Part shown: positions 29,208-40,186 of the stretch, piece by piece
Numbering within the stretch: the first letter of the stretch is position 1
Layout of the letters: the number at the start of each line of letters is the position of its first letter
Source: Erigeron canadensis
Taxonomy: Eukaryota; Streptophyta; Magnoliopsida; Asterales; Asteraceae
Reading direction: 5' to 3'
Length of the DNA stretch: 64,000 nucleotides
Assembly: GCF_010389155.1 (NCBI RefSeq)
Contig: NC_057766.1
Span: forward strand, 25,181,516 to 25,245,515
Program-made: the position numbers and the translations under genes
Notes under the pieces: generated by a model
Told to the model about the DNA's origin: nothing
Databases searched by the model: none
Seen by the model: only the letters and a program-made list of their open reading frames with translations

Positions 29208-30026
29208 TTTTGTAATTGATGTGATACTAATGTACTACATTATTGCAATTCAATGGCTTTATTTTGATATATATAGGCCGAGGGTGTGGCTGAGATGTGA
29301 AGCCAGGATTTGATTTTAAGAAAGTCCATTTTTATACTTGGACAAGCCAAATGCCCAAATGGAAAAGTCATCTTGATTATTTTTTTCTCTTGAACAAGTA
29401 AGCATCAAGTTGTCAACGGTATTCGTTTTCATTATTTCACCAAATCCTATTCTTCTTTAATTGTCATTTGAAGTCTAAAAATATCGATTTAGAAATGAAT
29501 GAAATACTGTATAATTAGTTATTAACTGGAAGTCAACAAATATTGATCAAGAAAACTATCTAAATAGAGCAGACGTACTCATTGATGGTTATATATTGAA
29601 TTTTAAAATTGTTGTACTTCTAAAACAAATGCTAAACCAAAACATTTTGATATTTTGACCTAAAAGTATTCTTTCGGGTTAAAGGTTTAAAAATACTAAA
29701 TATACACGAAAGTAAATGTAGCTTGGTTTTTTGTCCACAAAATAATGATTTTAAACGGGTTACCGTTTACGTGTAACTAGTTGGAACTTGGAACCATGTA
29801 ACCATGTAGGAATTTAGGATGTCACTTACGATACACATAATAGACATTCAGTCATATTTGAATACATTTACAAAAACTAGGTATTAAAATTTACCCTTTT
29901 GCTGACTACGTATGTAAAGGTATAGTTAAGATCCAAATAAGTTTTAGTTAGATAGTGTGACTTACTGTTGTTCATGCCTTTTTATTTCTCCTATATTATT
30001 GTTATTTCATATTTGAAAAATACTAT
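29208..30026. other. P450 promoter and intergenic DNA
   Basis: On the minus strand a TATATATAT box lies at 29267-29275, about 60 bp before the ATG. Beyond it is AT-rich DNA with no gene seen. Confidence 0.5.
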
Positions 30027-30190
30027 ACTTACAAACAATTATTTACAAACAATTTTTATAAACATAGATGGACCAATAAAAACCATTAAAATTATTTTGA
30101 TTTTCTCTTATTTGATTCACTCTCTTTGTTTTATTAGTCCACCTATGTTTGTAAACATGGTTTGTACTTTATACAGATTTGTTTGTAAGT
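30027..30190. mobile_element. Small foldback MITE
   Basis: About 164 bp. The two halves pair: left ACTTACAAACAA ... ACATAGATGGACCAATAAAA; right, read inverted, ACTTACAAACAAA ... ACATAGGTGGACTAATAAAA. Roughly 70-bp imperfect arms. Superfamily not determined. Confidence 0.6.
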
Positions 30191-30638
30191 GTAACATTTC
30201 TCTTCATATTTTTATATGCAAGGTTATTAATATTGGTCCTTTTTTGTTACACTTTTCATGTGTAAGGATACATTTTTGACATTTTACATATTTTGTTAAT
30301 TCTGGGTTATACGTACTAAATGGGTGCTGAATAGTAGAAAACTGTGAGCTCGGCACAAACTAGAATACTTTTTTGACGTTGGTGTTTGAGCGTAAACTCA
30401 AACATTTTGTTATCGCTTGGGCCTCATTTAGATGGCAAAGAAAATGGTGCGCGTCGTTAGTTTACAAGTTATACTGTCAAATATTGGACATTTGAATGTG
30501 AAAATGCTTTATAAACCCAATTAAAACCTTCTTTTAAACCAATTTCCACAATATTTTATTTATATATAATATAACCTATTTATTTATGGAAAAAATACAT
30601 TAAAAAATAACATATTTACCCAAAATTCCTATAAAAAA
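30191..30638. other. Intergenic, nothing recognised
   Basis: Contains a second copy of a GTGTAAGGATACATTTTT fragment near 30258 (compare 25715). No coding evidence. Confidence 0.5.
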
Positions 30639-31970
30639 AACCTATTTAGTTTTTTTCTATTTAAAAGATCCAGTTTTCATAAATTTCTTAATAAGGTGAA
30701 CATCTTTCATTTTTTACGTCAGACCTCTGTTAAGTGCCACTTCACCCATGTCACATCATCATCTTTGCTGACATGGCATTGACTAAAACATAAAGTACAT
30801 TAAAAATAGAAAAAAGGAAAATACATATACACGGATATATTATACATATATATAACACCTTATTTTCGATTTATGTATTATATATTAAAAAGGCTCCGTT
30901 CCAGATAAACGAAATCCAACATTGTTTCTAAAGTTGCATATGAGATATCACACATGCCAATATAAACTTGTAATATAGACTTATATAAGCTATTGGTAGT
31001 GATACACTATTGGCAGATACAAAAAGTAGCAATGAAGAAGGAGGAGAGTTAAAAAACCTGAGACGGTATGGCCGTAATTGGAATACTCCATGACCTGAAC
31101 ATTATTTTAATTAAGAATGTTGAAAAGGAAAAAGATTGCAGGATCAGAATTCTTCATCATTTCCATAATAAGAAGATTGCTATCATTAATTCATAGTTAT
31201 CATCTAGTAATTTACAGCCAATAGTTTCCTTCTTTAGTTTATCAACTCATGTATAAATCTCGATCTAGTGGCCATTGTAAGAGAGAATTCAAGCAATACA
31301 AAACACACAATTCTCATACATTATTTATCATTGTTTATCAAAGAAGGCTAAGGAGATCACTGTAATGAATTTTGTGAGAATGATGTGGATCCCATTGAGT
31401 TCCCTTAAGTTTATTCTGGAGGGTTAATAAAGTTCGGCTCCAATTAGAAGCTAAGATTACCTGCCTTTTTAATTGGAGTATTCGCTTTTCGGTCAAGCTC
31501 CTCCAGTTGATTTATGCATCATTTCTCGGTGTCCTTGAGCTTCTGAAAAAAGAAACAAGCAAATTAGATACAAGGTAAGGCTACACAATAATAGTACTAG
31601 CGATGAAATTGGAGTATATTTATCTAGTACTGTTGATAACCTTAAAATAATAATAACGATAATAGCCTCAAACAGCTATAAAGAGGGGGCAGACTCTAAA
31701 TCATCATTTTGCTGTTGTTTTTGAATAGACGACGATGATGATGATGAAGCTCCTCCTTATACATATATATATGTATAATATAATATTTCCGTATATATGT
31801 ATTTTCGTTTTTTCCATTTTTAATGTATTTTCTGTTTTAGTCAATACCACGTAAGCAAAGATGATGATGTGGCACTTAACGGAGGCCTGTCGTCAAAGCT
31901 AACGATGTTCCCGTTATTAGGAAATTTTTAAAAATTGGACTTCTTTAAATAGACGAAAACTAAATAGGTT
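30639..31970. mobile_element. Nonautonomous Mutator-like element with long terminal inverted repeats
   Basis: The left arm (30639 to about 30860) and right arm (about 31750 to 31970) are inverted copies of each other over more than 200 bp. Shared blocks: AACCTATTTAGTTTT, GTTAAGTGCCAC, ATCATCATCTTTGCT, TATTGACTAAAACA / CATTGACTAAAACA, TACATTAAAAAT. Long terminal repeats around a non-transposase core fit a Mutator-like nonautonomous element. I could not define the 9-bp duplication. The core has no transposase but contains an exon-like segment on the minus strand at 31461-31542. Confidence 0.7.
31461..31542 (-). pseudogene. Possible captured gene exon inside the Mutator-like element
   Basis: On the minus strand an 82-bp open segment with one in-frame TGA is bounded by TTTTTTCAG before and GTAATC after, i.e. 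acceptor and donor signals. Conceptual reading is charged and coil-like: K-L-K-D-T-E-K, stop, C-I-N-Q-L-E-E-L-D-R-K-A. A second Ser/Gln-rich frame lies on the same strand at about 31693-31755. The source gene is not recognised, and chance is possible. Confidence 0.35.
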
Positions 31971-32099
31971 CTCTTGGGAAGATCCACCTGTGTTCGAGTC
32001 CTACTTCCCATATTTGTGGGGGCGGATTAATTGGGGGTTTTTCGAGAGTCCTGGTTTCCAGGCATACCGCATACGTATAATTTAATAGTAAAAAAAAAT
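31967..32099 (+). mobile_element. 5'-truncated SINE, family C
   Basis: Starts inside the tRNA-like head: TGTTCGAGTCCTACTTCCC has a B box (GTTCGAGTCC). Continues with GGGGGCGGATTAATTGGGGG and TTTCCAGGCATACCGC, and ends in an A-rich tail at 32091-32099. It abuts the right end of the Mutator-like element, which may have cut off its head. Confidence 0.6.
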
Positions 32100-34353
32100 A
32101 TATTACAAAATGGTAACTCTTGTGGATAATAACAGGGCTGGCCCAATAAACATAACGGGCTAGGCAGTGGACTAAAGCATCCTTTTTTTTTGGCCTCGTA
32201 TAAAGGCTGGGCTTAACTATTCTATTTCTACCACACGAATACATGATCGAGCATATCCCGCTTCAAAGACATTTTATCTCATGAAAAAATATATGTTTTT
32301 ACACCAAGTCTTCATTGACATAATATGCATGCTTAAATAGGGTTGGACAAAACTATATTTTACCATCATAATTAACAGGAATAGAGATATGCCCCTAAAA
32401 AACATCACGTTGACCAATTTAATTAGTTTCGGGTGGATGGCTTGGAGCATTGAACACTTTTAATTGCTCATAACTATAGGGTGTGTTTGTGTAGCATTGA
32501 ACACTTTTAATTGCTCATAACTATAGGGTGTGTTTGTGTAATTAGTTGCAATGTAAAGGCGTGCTTGTGAAAGTGATGTAGAACTAGAAGTGGTAAAATG
32601 GTGGAATAATGAAACCTCGTGAGAGACGTACCCGGAAGTAGAAAGTAGGAGAAACAGGGCCCGCCTTCTTTGGACTTTGGACGGTGTAGTCGTGTAGTCG
32701 TATAGCCCTTCCTTCATTCCAACTTCGACCTCTTTAACTTCTTCAGTTCTTCTAACTTCGAGCATTTCGACAGTTCAAAATTATTTTTATATGTAACAAT
32801 AGTCTTAATATCTGTACGACGTACGGTAGCTATATAAATTGTATCATAAAAAAAATTCGAATATGCCTCTTACATGATTCGTGATTATGAAATAAATTGT
32901 TGTTAAAATAAATCGATGATCGAAGTTAAATTATACGAGTAATAAACAGTAATAATAAATCAAATATATGTAATTTGAGTTTTGGATTTATCTTAAAACG
33001 TTACAATCATATCAAAATCGAAAATTGTAAGTATAGTGAATGACGACAAATAGCCTTGTGATTTCGGAACGTAGACTCAAACTTTTGAAGTCTTCATGTT
33101 AATAACTTATTATAGGTAATATAAGTAATAAAAGTTGAATAATTGAGAAAGAAAAAAAAAGACAACTTTATTAATGAAAAAACCATCAATCAAATAAGAT
33201 TATAATATATTTTATATGTATAAGTCAAGAGTTAGAGTTTAATTTTAAGTATAATAAAAAAATTGAATTGAATTGAAACATCCATTTGGGATACTTTGTT
33301 GGATCCCAATGGATGATGTCCTGGAAACATATTCGTCATCTGTGTTGCAGCATATAATTAACCAACATAAGTCAATCCAAACTAACAAAATTAACACTTA
33401 TAAATGGATTGAAGTTAATGACATTTATCTAATTCTGAAGGGAAAAAAAAAAGAAACATCAACACAAAAATACAATACAATGGAACAAATAACTCAGATT
33501 AAATATAGTCGTAACAAAACAAAAAATTTGACAAACGACAAATACTCTTAACATAAATAACACATAATTTGGATTATTTTTCAGATTAGCATGCATATTG
33601 ATCAAACAAAATAGCAAAATATGGGCCAATCATGATTTAAAATTAAAATTGTACGCAATGCGTTTAGGCGAATCAATCTTTTAAACTTTTCCACAAGAAC
33701 ACATGGCTCAAATAGTGATCGATGACGTTTAGTTTCGCTTATCGTTGAATGGTGTTTCTTACTTGTTGATGTATGTACCTAAAAATAGCACTGGTTAAGA
33801 TATTACAATAATTTGGTAAAATATATGTTATTTTAACTAGGTGGTGTTGATTTCATTTAATATAAATAATGCTTCGGAAAAAGTAGAGATAATGATTATA
33901 CATGCAATATAAAACTAGATAGCCTTCGATTTATCGTAATAGAAGAAAACTAAATTTCTGATAAAAAAAAATCAGTCATGACAGGAATAACACAACAAAT
34001 CAACGATATACATACAAAACTTTAGAAGGTGTTACTCTTTCTCCCTGTTTTTTTTTTTTTTTTGAGTAAGTTTATTCTATGAGTTTTAAAATCATTTTGG
34101 AGCTGAAACTTTAATTGAACCAAGAAAATTTATCCTTGAAAATGCTCCTAAGTACTCGCAAAAACATTTTTGCCTTTATATGTATTATGTTTTCCAACAT
34201 TAACAAACACATATTTTATTTTATTGGAATGAGGTATTGGTTTATTGATCAGGAAGTTTTATATTAATTGGTGCTTTTTTTTTAGTTGTAACCCTCAACC
34301 TTTTAGCCGTGTGTTTTTGTTAAACAATTTTGTAACACATTTGTCTGCTGCCA
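32100..34353. other. Intergenic, no gene
   Basis: AT-rich, with a tandem duplication at 32446-32539. Open frames at about 32460-32765 (-) and 33273-33551 (+) show no family features, and one runs through the tandem repeat, so I do not call them. Confidence 0.6.
32446..32539. repeat. Tandem duplication, 2 x 47 bp
   Basis: Perfect adjacent copies at 32446-32492 and 32493-32539, each starting AGCATTGAACAC. Confidence 0.95.
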
Positions 34354-34526
34354 TGTCAAGGAATTAGAATTATATGAATATTATGTTTCCTATTTTGTCT
34401 CATTATGTTTCCTATTTTGTCTCCTAAACTTTGGTCACAAGTTAATGTACGGCTATATGTATTCGATCGATCAGAAGAATATTAATAACAAGAAACATTT
34501 AGTCTAAAACTTATTCACTATTTTCA
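34354..34526 (+). repeat. 5' LTR of the copia element
   Basis: 173 bp beginning TGTCAAGG and ending TTTTCA (TG...CA). Contains a short internal tandem repeat of ATTATGTTTCCTATTTTGTC. Confidence 0.9.
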
Positions 34527-34538
34527 TGGTATCAGAGC
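34527..34538 (+). other. Primer-binding site of the copia element
   Basis: TGGTATCAGAGC directly follows the 5' LTR. It is complementary to the 3' end of initiator tRNA-Met, the usual plant copia primer. Confidence 0.92.
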
Positions 34539-34566
34539 GGGTTATCAAAACCGCTATTAAGTCAAC

Positions 34567-35100
34567 ATGACCGGAGATAAACCACTAGAAAAATCGACCG
34601 CCAGTGGCAGTGGCAGTAGTAATACCATCGACGCTAACTCCCCCTATTACATCCATATATCTGATCTACCAAAACAGCTTCATGTAAACGATGTTTTGAC
34701 CAATGGAAATTACAACGATTGGGCCAAAGAGATGACCAATTTTTTGTTTGCAAAAAATAAAATGGGGTTCGTTGATTGGATGATCCCGAAACCAGAAACC
34801 ACCTCTGATCAATACATGCAGTGGATGCGTTGCGATGCTATGATCATTGGATGGTTCACGACGGCAATGGACAAGGATATCAGGTCGAGTGTTCGATACA
34901 CAAATACACTTCTGAGATTTGGAAGGACTTAAAAGAACGATTCGGTAAAGAAAGTGCACCCCGCGCCTATGAATTGAAACAATTGCTCTTTTGTACGCAT
35001 CAGGATGGGGCCTCTATTTCATCTTATTACACCAAGCTCCGCAGTATATGGGACGAAATACGTTCGGTTTTGCCAATCCCACAATGCACATGTAGTGACA
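34567..35100 (+). pseudogene. copia gag remnant
   Basis: The ATG at 34567 opens a frame with plant copia gag features: P-Y-Y-I-H-I-S-D, N-G-N-Y-N-D-W and W-M-R-C-D-A-M-I-I-G-W. The frame shifts near 34905. The next part (S-E-I-W-K-D-L-K-E-R-F-G ... Y-Y-T-K-L-R-S-I-W-D-E) continues in another frame. The zinc knuckle is missing: the sequence stops being gag around 35095-35105 where the deletion joins it to pol. Confidence 0.85.
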
Positions 35101-35790
35101 GTCACAAGATAGATGCCACACTTTATCGCCGTCTCGTTGGCCGGTTACTTTATCTCCAAGCGACACGACCAGACATTGCTTATGCCGTAAACATTTTAAG
35201 CCAATTTGTGTCTGATCCCAAGGAAGATCATATGAATGCGGCTGTTCGTGTTCTTAGGTACATCAAGTCGACTCTTGGACAAGGTATTTTAATTTCTAAA
35301 ACAGGTGGATTTGATCTTGTTGCCTTTTGTGATGCGGATTGGTTAGGCTGCCCATACACTAGACGTTCTTAGACAGGGTACTTATTGTTGTTAGGAGGTG
35401 CTCCCATATATATCTTGGAAAACAAAGAAACAATCGGTGGTGTCTCGTTCTTCGGCAGAGGCGGAATATAGGGCCATGGCTACTACGGTTAGTGAAGTTC
35501 TTTGGGTACGTTGGTTGCTCAAAGATTTTGCAATTGAGTTGACTGAAGCAACGCCCCTTTATTGTGACAACGAGGCTGCTCGGCATATTGCAAATAATCC
35601 AGTTTTTCATGAACGTACTAAGCACGTTGAAATGGATTGTTTCTTTGTTTGAGAACGAGTCGAATCTCAAGAAATCTTACCGAAATATGTATCAAGTAAA
35701 CAACAACTTGCGGATCTCCTCACTAAACCATTGGGTACACAAGCACTTCAGGCGTTCATTGGCAAGCTGGATCTTCGAAATCTTCACACT
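35101..35790 (+). pseudogene. copia pol remnant: end of reverse transcriptase and RNase H
   Basis: Begins with Y-R-R-L-V-G-R-L-L-Y-L and R-P-D-I-A-Y-A-V, the connection region. RNase H follows: F-C-D-A-D-W, then [13 protein letters not shown] and Y-C-D-N-E-A-A, with acidic catalytic residues. A stop at 35370-35372, a frameshift before 35398 and a stop at 35650-35652 break the frame. The C-terminal L-A-D-L-L-T-K-P-L-G motif is still readable. Confidence 0.88.
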
Positions 35791-35797
35791 CCAGCTT

Positions 35798-35806
35798 GAG
35801 GGGGAG
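35798..35806 (+). other. Polypurine tract of the copia element
   Basis: GAGGGGGAG immediately before the 3' LTR; primes plus-strand synthesis. Confidence 0.85.
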
Positions 35807-35977
35807 TCAAAGAATTAGAATTATACAAATATTATGTTTTCTATTTTGTCTCATTATGTTTCCTATTTTGTCTCCTAAACTTTGGCCACAAGTTAATGTG
35901 CGGCTATATGTATTCGATCGATCAGAAGAATATTAATAACAAGAAACATTCAGTCTAAAACTTATTCACTATTTTCA
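35807..35977 (+). repeat. 3' LTR of the copia element
   Basis: 171 bp, starting TCAAAG and ending TTTTCA. The initial TG present in the 5' LTR is absent; in other respects it matches closely. Confidence 0.9.
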
Positions 35978-38900
35978 CCATAAAATACACGGAAACCCGT
36001 CTATAGCATACGTAAAATATAGATAGTTTAAAAATATATTAAAAAAAATATAAATCGTTTATATCTTACATTTTATACTTCGTTTGTATCTTTGTTGCAA
36101 ATAAAGATAGAAATCAGTCAACAATTTTTGGTTGTGGTGATAGGCAACACGTCAAAGTGTCAAACGGTGCATTGGCCCATTCCTACATATAGAAACATGT
36201 ACTGTGTCGACAGATTTGCTAAATGATGCATCCATATATGATTGACAAAAAAACAACATAAAGCTATATCCTAGTCAGTTACAACTTTCATTTTGGATTA
36301 CTCTTGAAACACTTGGAATCTTGGTTAACCAGTTGACTATGATTTATTTCAAGCGATTTAGTTATAAGTTTGTGGCTTCTACCAATTCTTATATATAATC
36401 AAAATCACAAAATTTACAGGTTTTCATTGAAATAATATATTCAATTATTAAAAGAAGTCATATATGTACGTATATTTCTAACAGGAGAATAAAAATTACT
36501 ATTAACAACAACCAACTAACAAGACGGTAAATGATTTTATTATTACAACTGTGTTTTATCATCTCTTCGCAAGAATTGAAATTGTTCCAAAGTATCTATG
36601 TGCTTTAAAATATGTATTACTTATTTAGCTAACTTCAAAATATGTTTGAAGTACTTAATTATCTATACTTTTATACTACTATATAAAAATTATAACTCAT
36701 GTGTTAAAAGTTTACAAAAATGAGACATGCGAATTGACCAAAATACTCTTAATGAATTAAATTACCATTAACCCTTAATATTAAATTACATCATTAGTCC
36801 ATTATATTATAAAATATCTCTACTAATTCTTTTAAATCAAATACATTTACCTACACCAATAGATGTCGCCACCACCGTCATCACCAACTACCATGCTCGT
36901 GTCAATTGAAGTGGTAAGTGGTGTTATAAACATTTATACTAACCTTTTTTTTGTTGTTATTGTGAGTAGACTAGTCTCGAATGAGGCTAATATTTTAATT
37001 AATCTCTTTGAAAGTCAAGTTCGTAAGTACGAACTTCGTTGGTATATATGTTAAGTTCGTTGCTCTGTCAAGTTCATTGGACTATTTGTTCTTTTAAAAA
37101 AGGAATAGTTATTTGTAACCCAGCTAGGCGTTATAATACATGACATAATTAATCGACCAAAATATGTAGATGTTAATGTCATGAAATATGAACCGACATG
37201 ATGGAGGTGTAATTATATATGGATTTGTGTAGAATCGTTTATTATTATTTATGACCAAACATAAAAATTATTTTTCTTAAAAAAAAAAGTGTAAATTACT
37301 CGTAAAGGTCGGGATGTATAACATATTTTATCATAATTGGATTCATGTTAGAGAGTTCGTTGACCGAGCAAAACCTCACGAAGAGAAAAACCTTTTTGTC
37401 AAGACTCAAAACTTTTGGTTTCACATAAAACTCATTTCTAACTCACTCTAAAGCATATCAGTATTCAACCCACCTAAATAACTCTTTACTAATGAAACCC
37501 ATGTAAATTTGTAAAGTGATAAAAAAATTAAAAAACGAACCATTTAACAAAGTTTACTATTTAATCAAATCTAAATGACATCTGTATCAAATTCAACGAT
37601 TATACATTCTTTTATATACAGTACACTTGATTTCCAGCTCTATCTTTTGTATGTCATTCATTTACAAGGGGTTTATGTATTATGTATAACACTCGATCCC
37701 CACATATTTGATACATTTTTCTTGACTTTTATGCATTACATCATATTGGATTACAAGCTAAATGTGTATGCCATTTTTTAAATTTGTCACTATAAAATAA
37801 ACTAACCTTGTTTCGTGTATCAAAGATAATCAACTTCTAAATGACATCATCCCAAGTTGAGATGACGTGGAGAGATTTACTCATACAAGTATACAACTTA
37901 ACATTATTGCTTTAAGAAACAAACTAGCAATGCAAATAACTCAATTATATTTCAAGCAATATTCCATGTTTATGTAAACCACCACCGAAGTGACGAAGTG
38001 GTCATAACGATATTCTGATCATGTTCTTAACTTCTTATAAAATATCTGTAAGTTTTAATCCTAATAGATACTCAAGAATTAAAAAAAAAAAAGATTCATA
38101 AGTAATCACAATTATACCCGATTATGTGCATATATTCAAGTCAAAAGTTACGTTTTTCGAATAACTCAAATAGAAAAACCGATGATTACTCGTTTATACA
38201 ATTTTCATATCGAACAAATTTAAATTTCCTTCATTTAAGACAACACATGTTTATTATTTTTTAATCTCTAAAATTGATAAATTACCGAACACGGTAGCAT
38301 TGGCATATGTGACGTGCCTCCAGCATTTATGATATGTGAATTTTGTGCACAAAGTGGGGAATTTTCACTCACATCCTCACAGCTTTTTTATTTTTTTGAT
38401 AGCTATCGAAAATCGAATTGTAGAAGAAAATGAGTAATTGTGCAAAATTAATACTACTAATAGTTATGCTTTTGATGTGAATCATTTTTTCCAAGCATGC
38501 AAGAATTTTACTAGGAACACAGTTTGAAGAATATACTGAATGCGGTCATTAAGTGGTGGTTTGGACTTTGGAGATTGTTGAAGCACTATACGAGGTCTTT
38601 TATATATATAAAAACAGTATTTTAATCAATTGTTCGAAGAAATGAACTCATTATATATTCTGTGTATGTTTAATAGATCAAGCCATAGTTGTCGACTCGT
38701 AATTATTGTTCCGACTTGAAAACATGAAATTTTGACTTTTGACTCGGAACGTTACTCGACTCGTAAGAGTCAGGATATTTTTAAATATTACATAATATAG
38801 TATATAACTATATATATGTGACGTGTTTATAAATAAAACATAAGTTTGTTACCTTGATAAATTTACCAAAATATTGCATATCCACTGTTTTTGAGTAATA

Positions 38901-40152
38901 AAGCTATAATTTATCTTTAAATTCACAGTAAAAAGATCAAAGCTACTTAAATAACACACAAAATGTACCAATAAATGGAATAATATATTATATATAACCA
39001 TAATATCAAACTACAATAATTATAAGTTTGTTATTCGTGACTCGGTCTAAGTTCACACAACGACTAGTAAGAGTTGGACAAAAACGAGTCACCTAACGAG
39101 TCGACTCGTTTTTGGAGTAAATCGACTCGACTCGACTCGTAAGAGTCAACTCGCGACTCGTAAAAGTTTAACAATCAAACAATGTGCTGAAAGATTGAGC
39201 GTATTGGTGTAATATTGATTGTATTGTGTAAGGTGTAATTTAGTTTGGTAAAAAACTGAATTCTCTGATTATTAATAAAATTCCACATTTATATGTTATA
39301 AAAGAAAAAATTAAACTAAAATGTATGTATCTCTATAATCAATAAAAGTTAACACATTTTCTCACACTACTTCATAATAAAAAATATAATTGTTAATTTT
39401 TGAAGTAAAAGTAGGGACAAACTATATTGGTAGATAACAAATATTTCGTATCACTTATTTTGATAGATCTACCATAACTGTACAGTACTGACTTGTACAG
39501 TAAACTTATACAATGTGGTAGATCCATCAAATATAATGATACAAATATCATTTCTCATATTGTTATATCATATCATATAATGAAATAAAAAATTGGTTAA
39601 CAAAAAACAACCTAAATCATGTATTTAAAAACCAACTTAATAATATGATTATGACACTTGAATAAATCAAGGGATTACATTAGGAAAAAAAATTATTGAA
39701 ATTTACTTGTAAAACTCTTAAAGGTTTAGGTTATCATTTAGATATATAATTTAGGTTGCTTAATCATTTTTTAAAAACAAAATACTAAGTACATTAATGC
39801 CAAGTATATTTACTTAAAAAAAATCAAACTAAACATCACTTTTATGATGATTATCACATCAATCACTCACATGAAACAAATTAATCCCAACAATCTTGGT
39901 TCAATGTCAACAGACATCTAAAATAGGAGGTCACATGCCTCAACTAGACCACACCACACTCATTTCTTCCCTAACAACAATCCAAAATATTAATCACAAT
40001 ACTTAATTCTACTCTAATCTAATCTAACACCAAAACAAAAACTTTATATTAAAAAATATAGCTATATTATAATTAATGGATAAAATATTCATAAAGATCT
40101 AGACACAAATGATGATGTAAAACTTGTACCTTATGCAGTAAGACGTGTACGT
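35978..40152. other. Long AT-rich intergenic region, no gene seen
   Basis: More than 4 kb with stops in all frames and no recognisable protein family. The only structure I see is the CGACTCG cluster at 38690-39172. Confidence 0.6.
38690..39172. repeat. Cluster of CGACTCG / GAGTC inverted motifs
   Basis: ACTCGACTCGTAAGAGTC occurs near 38753 and again near 39131. CGACTCGT also occurs at about 38692 and 39098, with inverted AACGAGTC copies at about 39083 and 39094. The core GACTCGTAAGAGTC is itself near-palindromic. The ends are rich in the motif and the middle (38780-39040) is plain AT-rich DNA, which suggests element ends with internal subrepeats. Confidence 0.5.
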
Positions 40153-40160
40153 TATAAATA
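40153..40160 (+). promoter_or_regulatory. TATA box of the NEK gene
   Basis: TATAAATA about 35 bp before a CT-rich leader (TTCTCTCTCTCTCACTCTC near 40210). Best placed TATA signal upstream of the spliced leader. Confidence 0.55.
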
Positions 40161-40186
40161 CGACAGAAAGTAGCAGCAGACATAGA

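Larger units (their letters stand above)
34354..35977 (+). mobile_element. Internally deleted Ty1/copia LTR retrotransposon
   Basis: Both LTRs, the primer-binding site, part of gag, the end of reverse transcriptase plus RNase H, and the polypurine tract survive within 1.62 kb. A full copia element is about 5 kb, so protease, integrase and most of reverse transcriptase are gone. The LTRs differ at 7 of about 171 aligned sites, so the insertion is relatively young. No clean 5-bp target duplication: the left flank is TGCCA and the right flank CCATA. Frameshifts and stops make every remaining gene non-functional. Confidence 0.92.

Noticed and set aside
32460..32765. Minus-strand frame of 101 codons
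   Set aside because: Runs through the 47-bp tandem duplication and has no domain or splice context.
33273..33551. Plus-strand frame of 92 codons
   Set aside because: AT-rich, lysine/asparagine-biased translation typical of non-coding DNA; no homology recognised.
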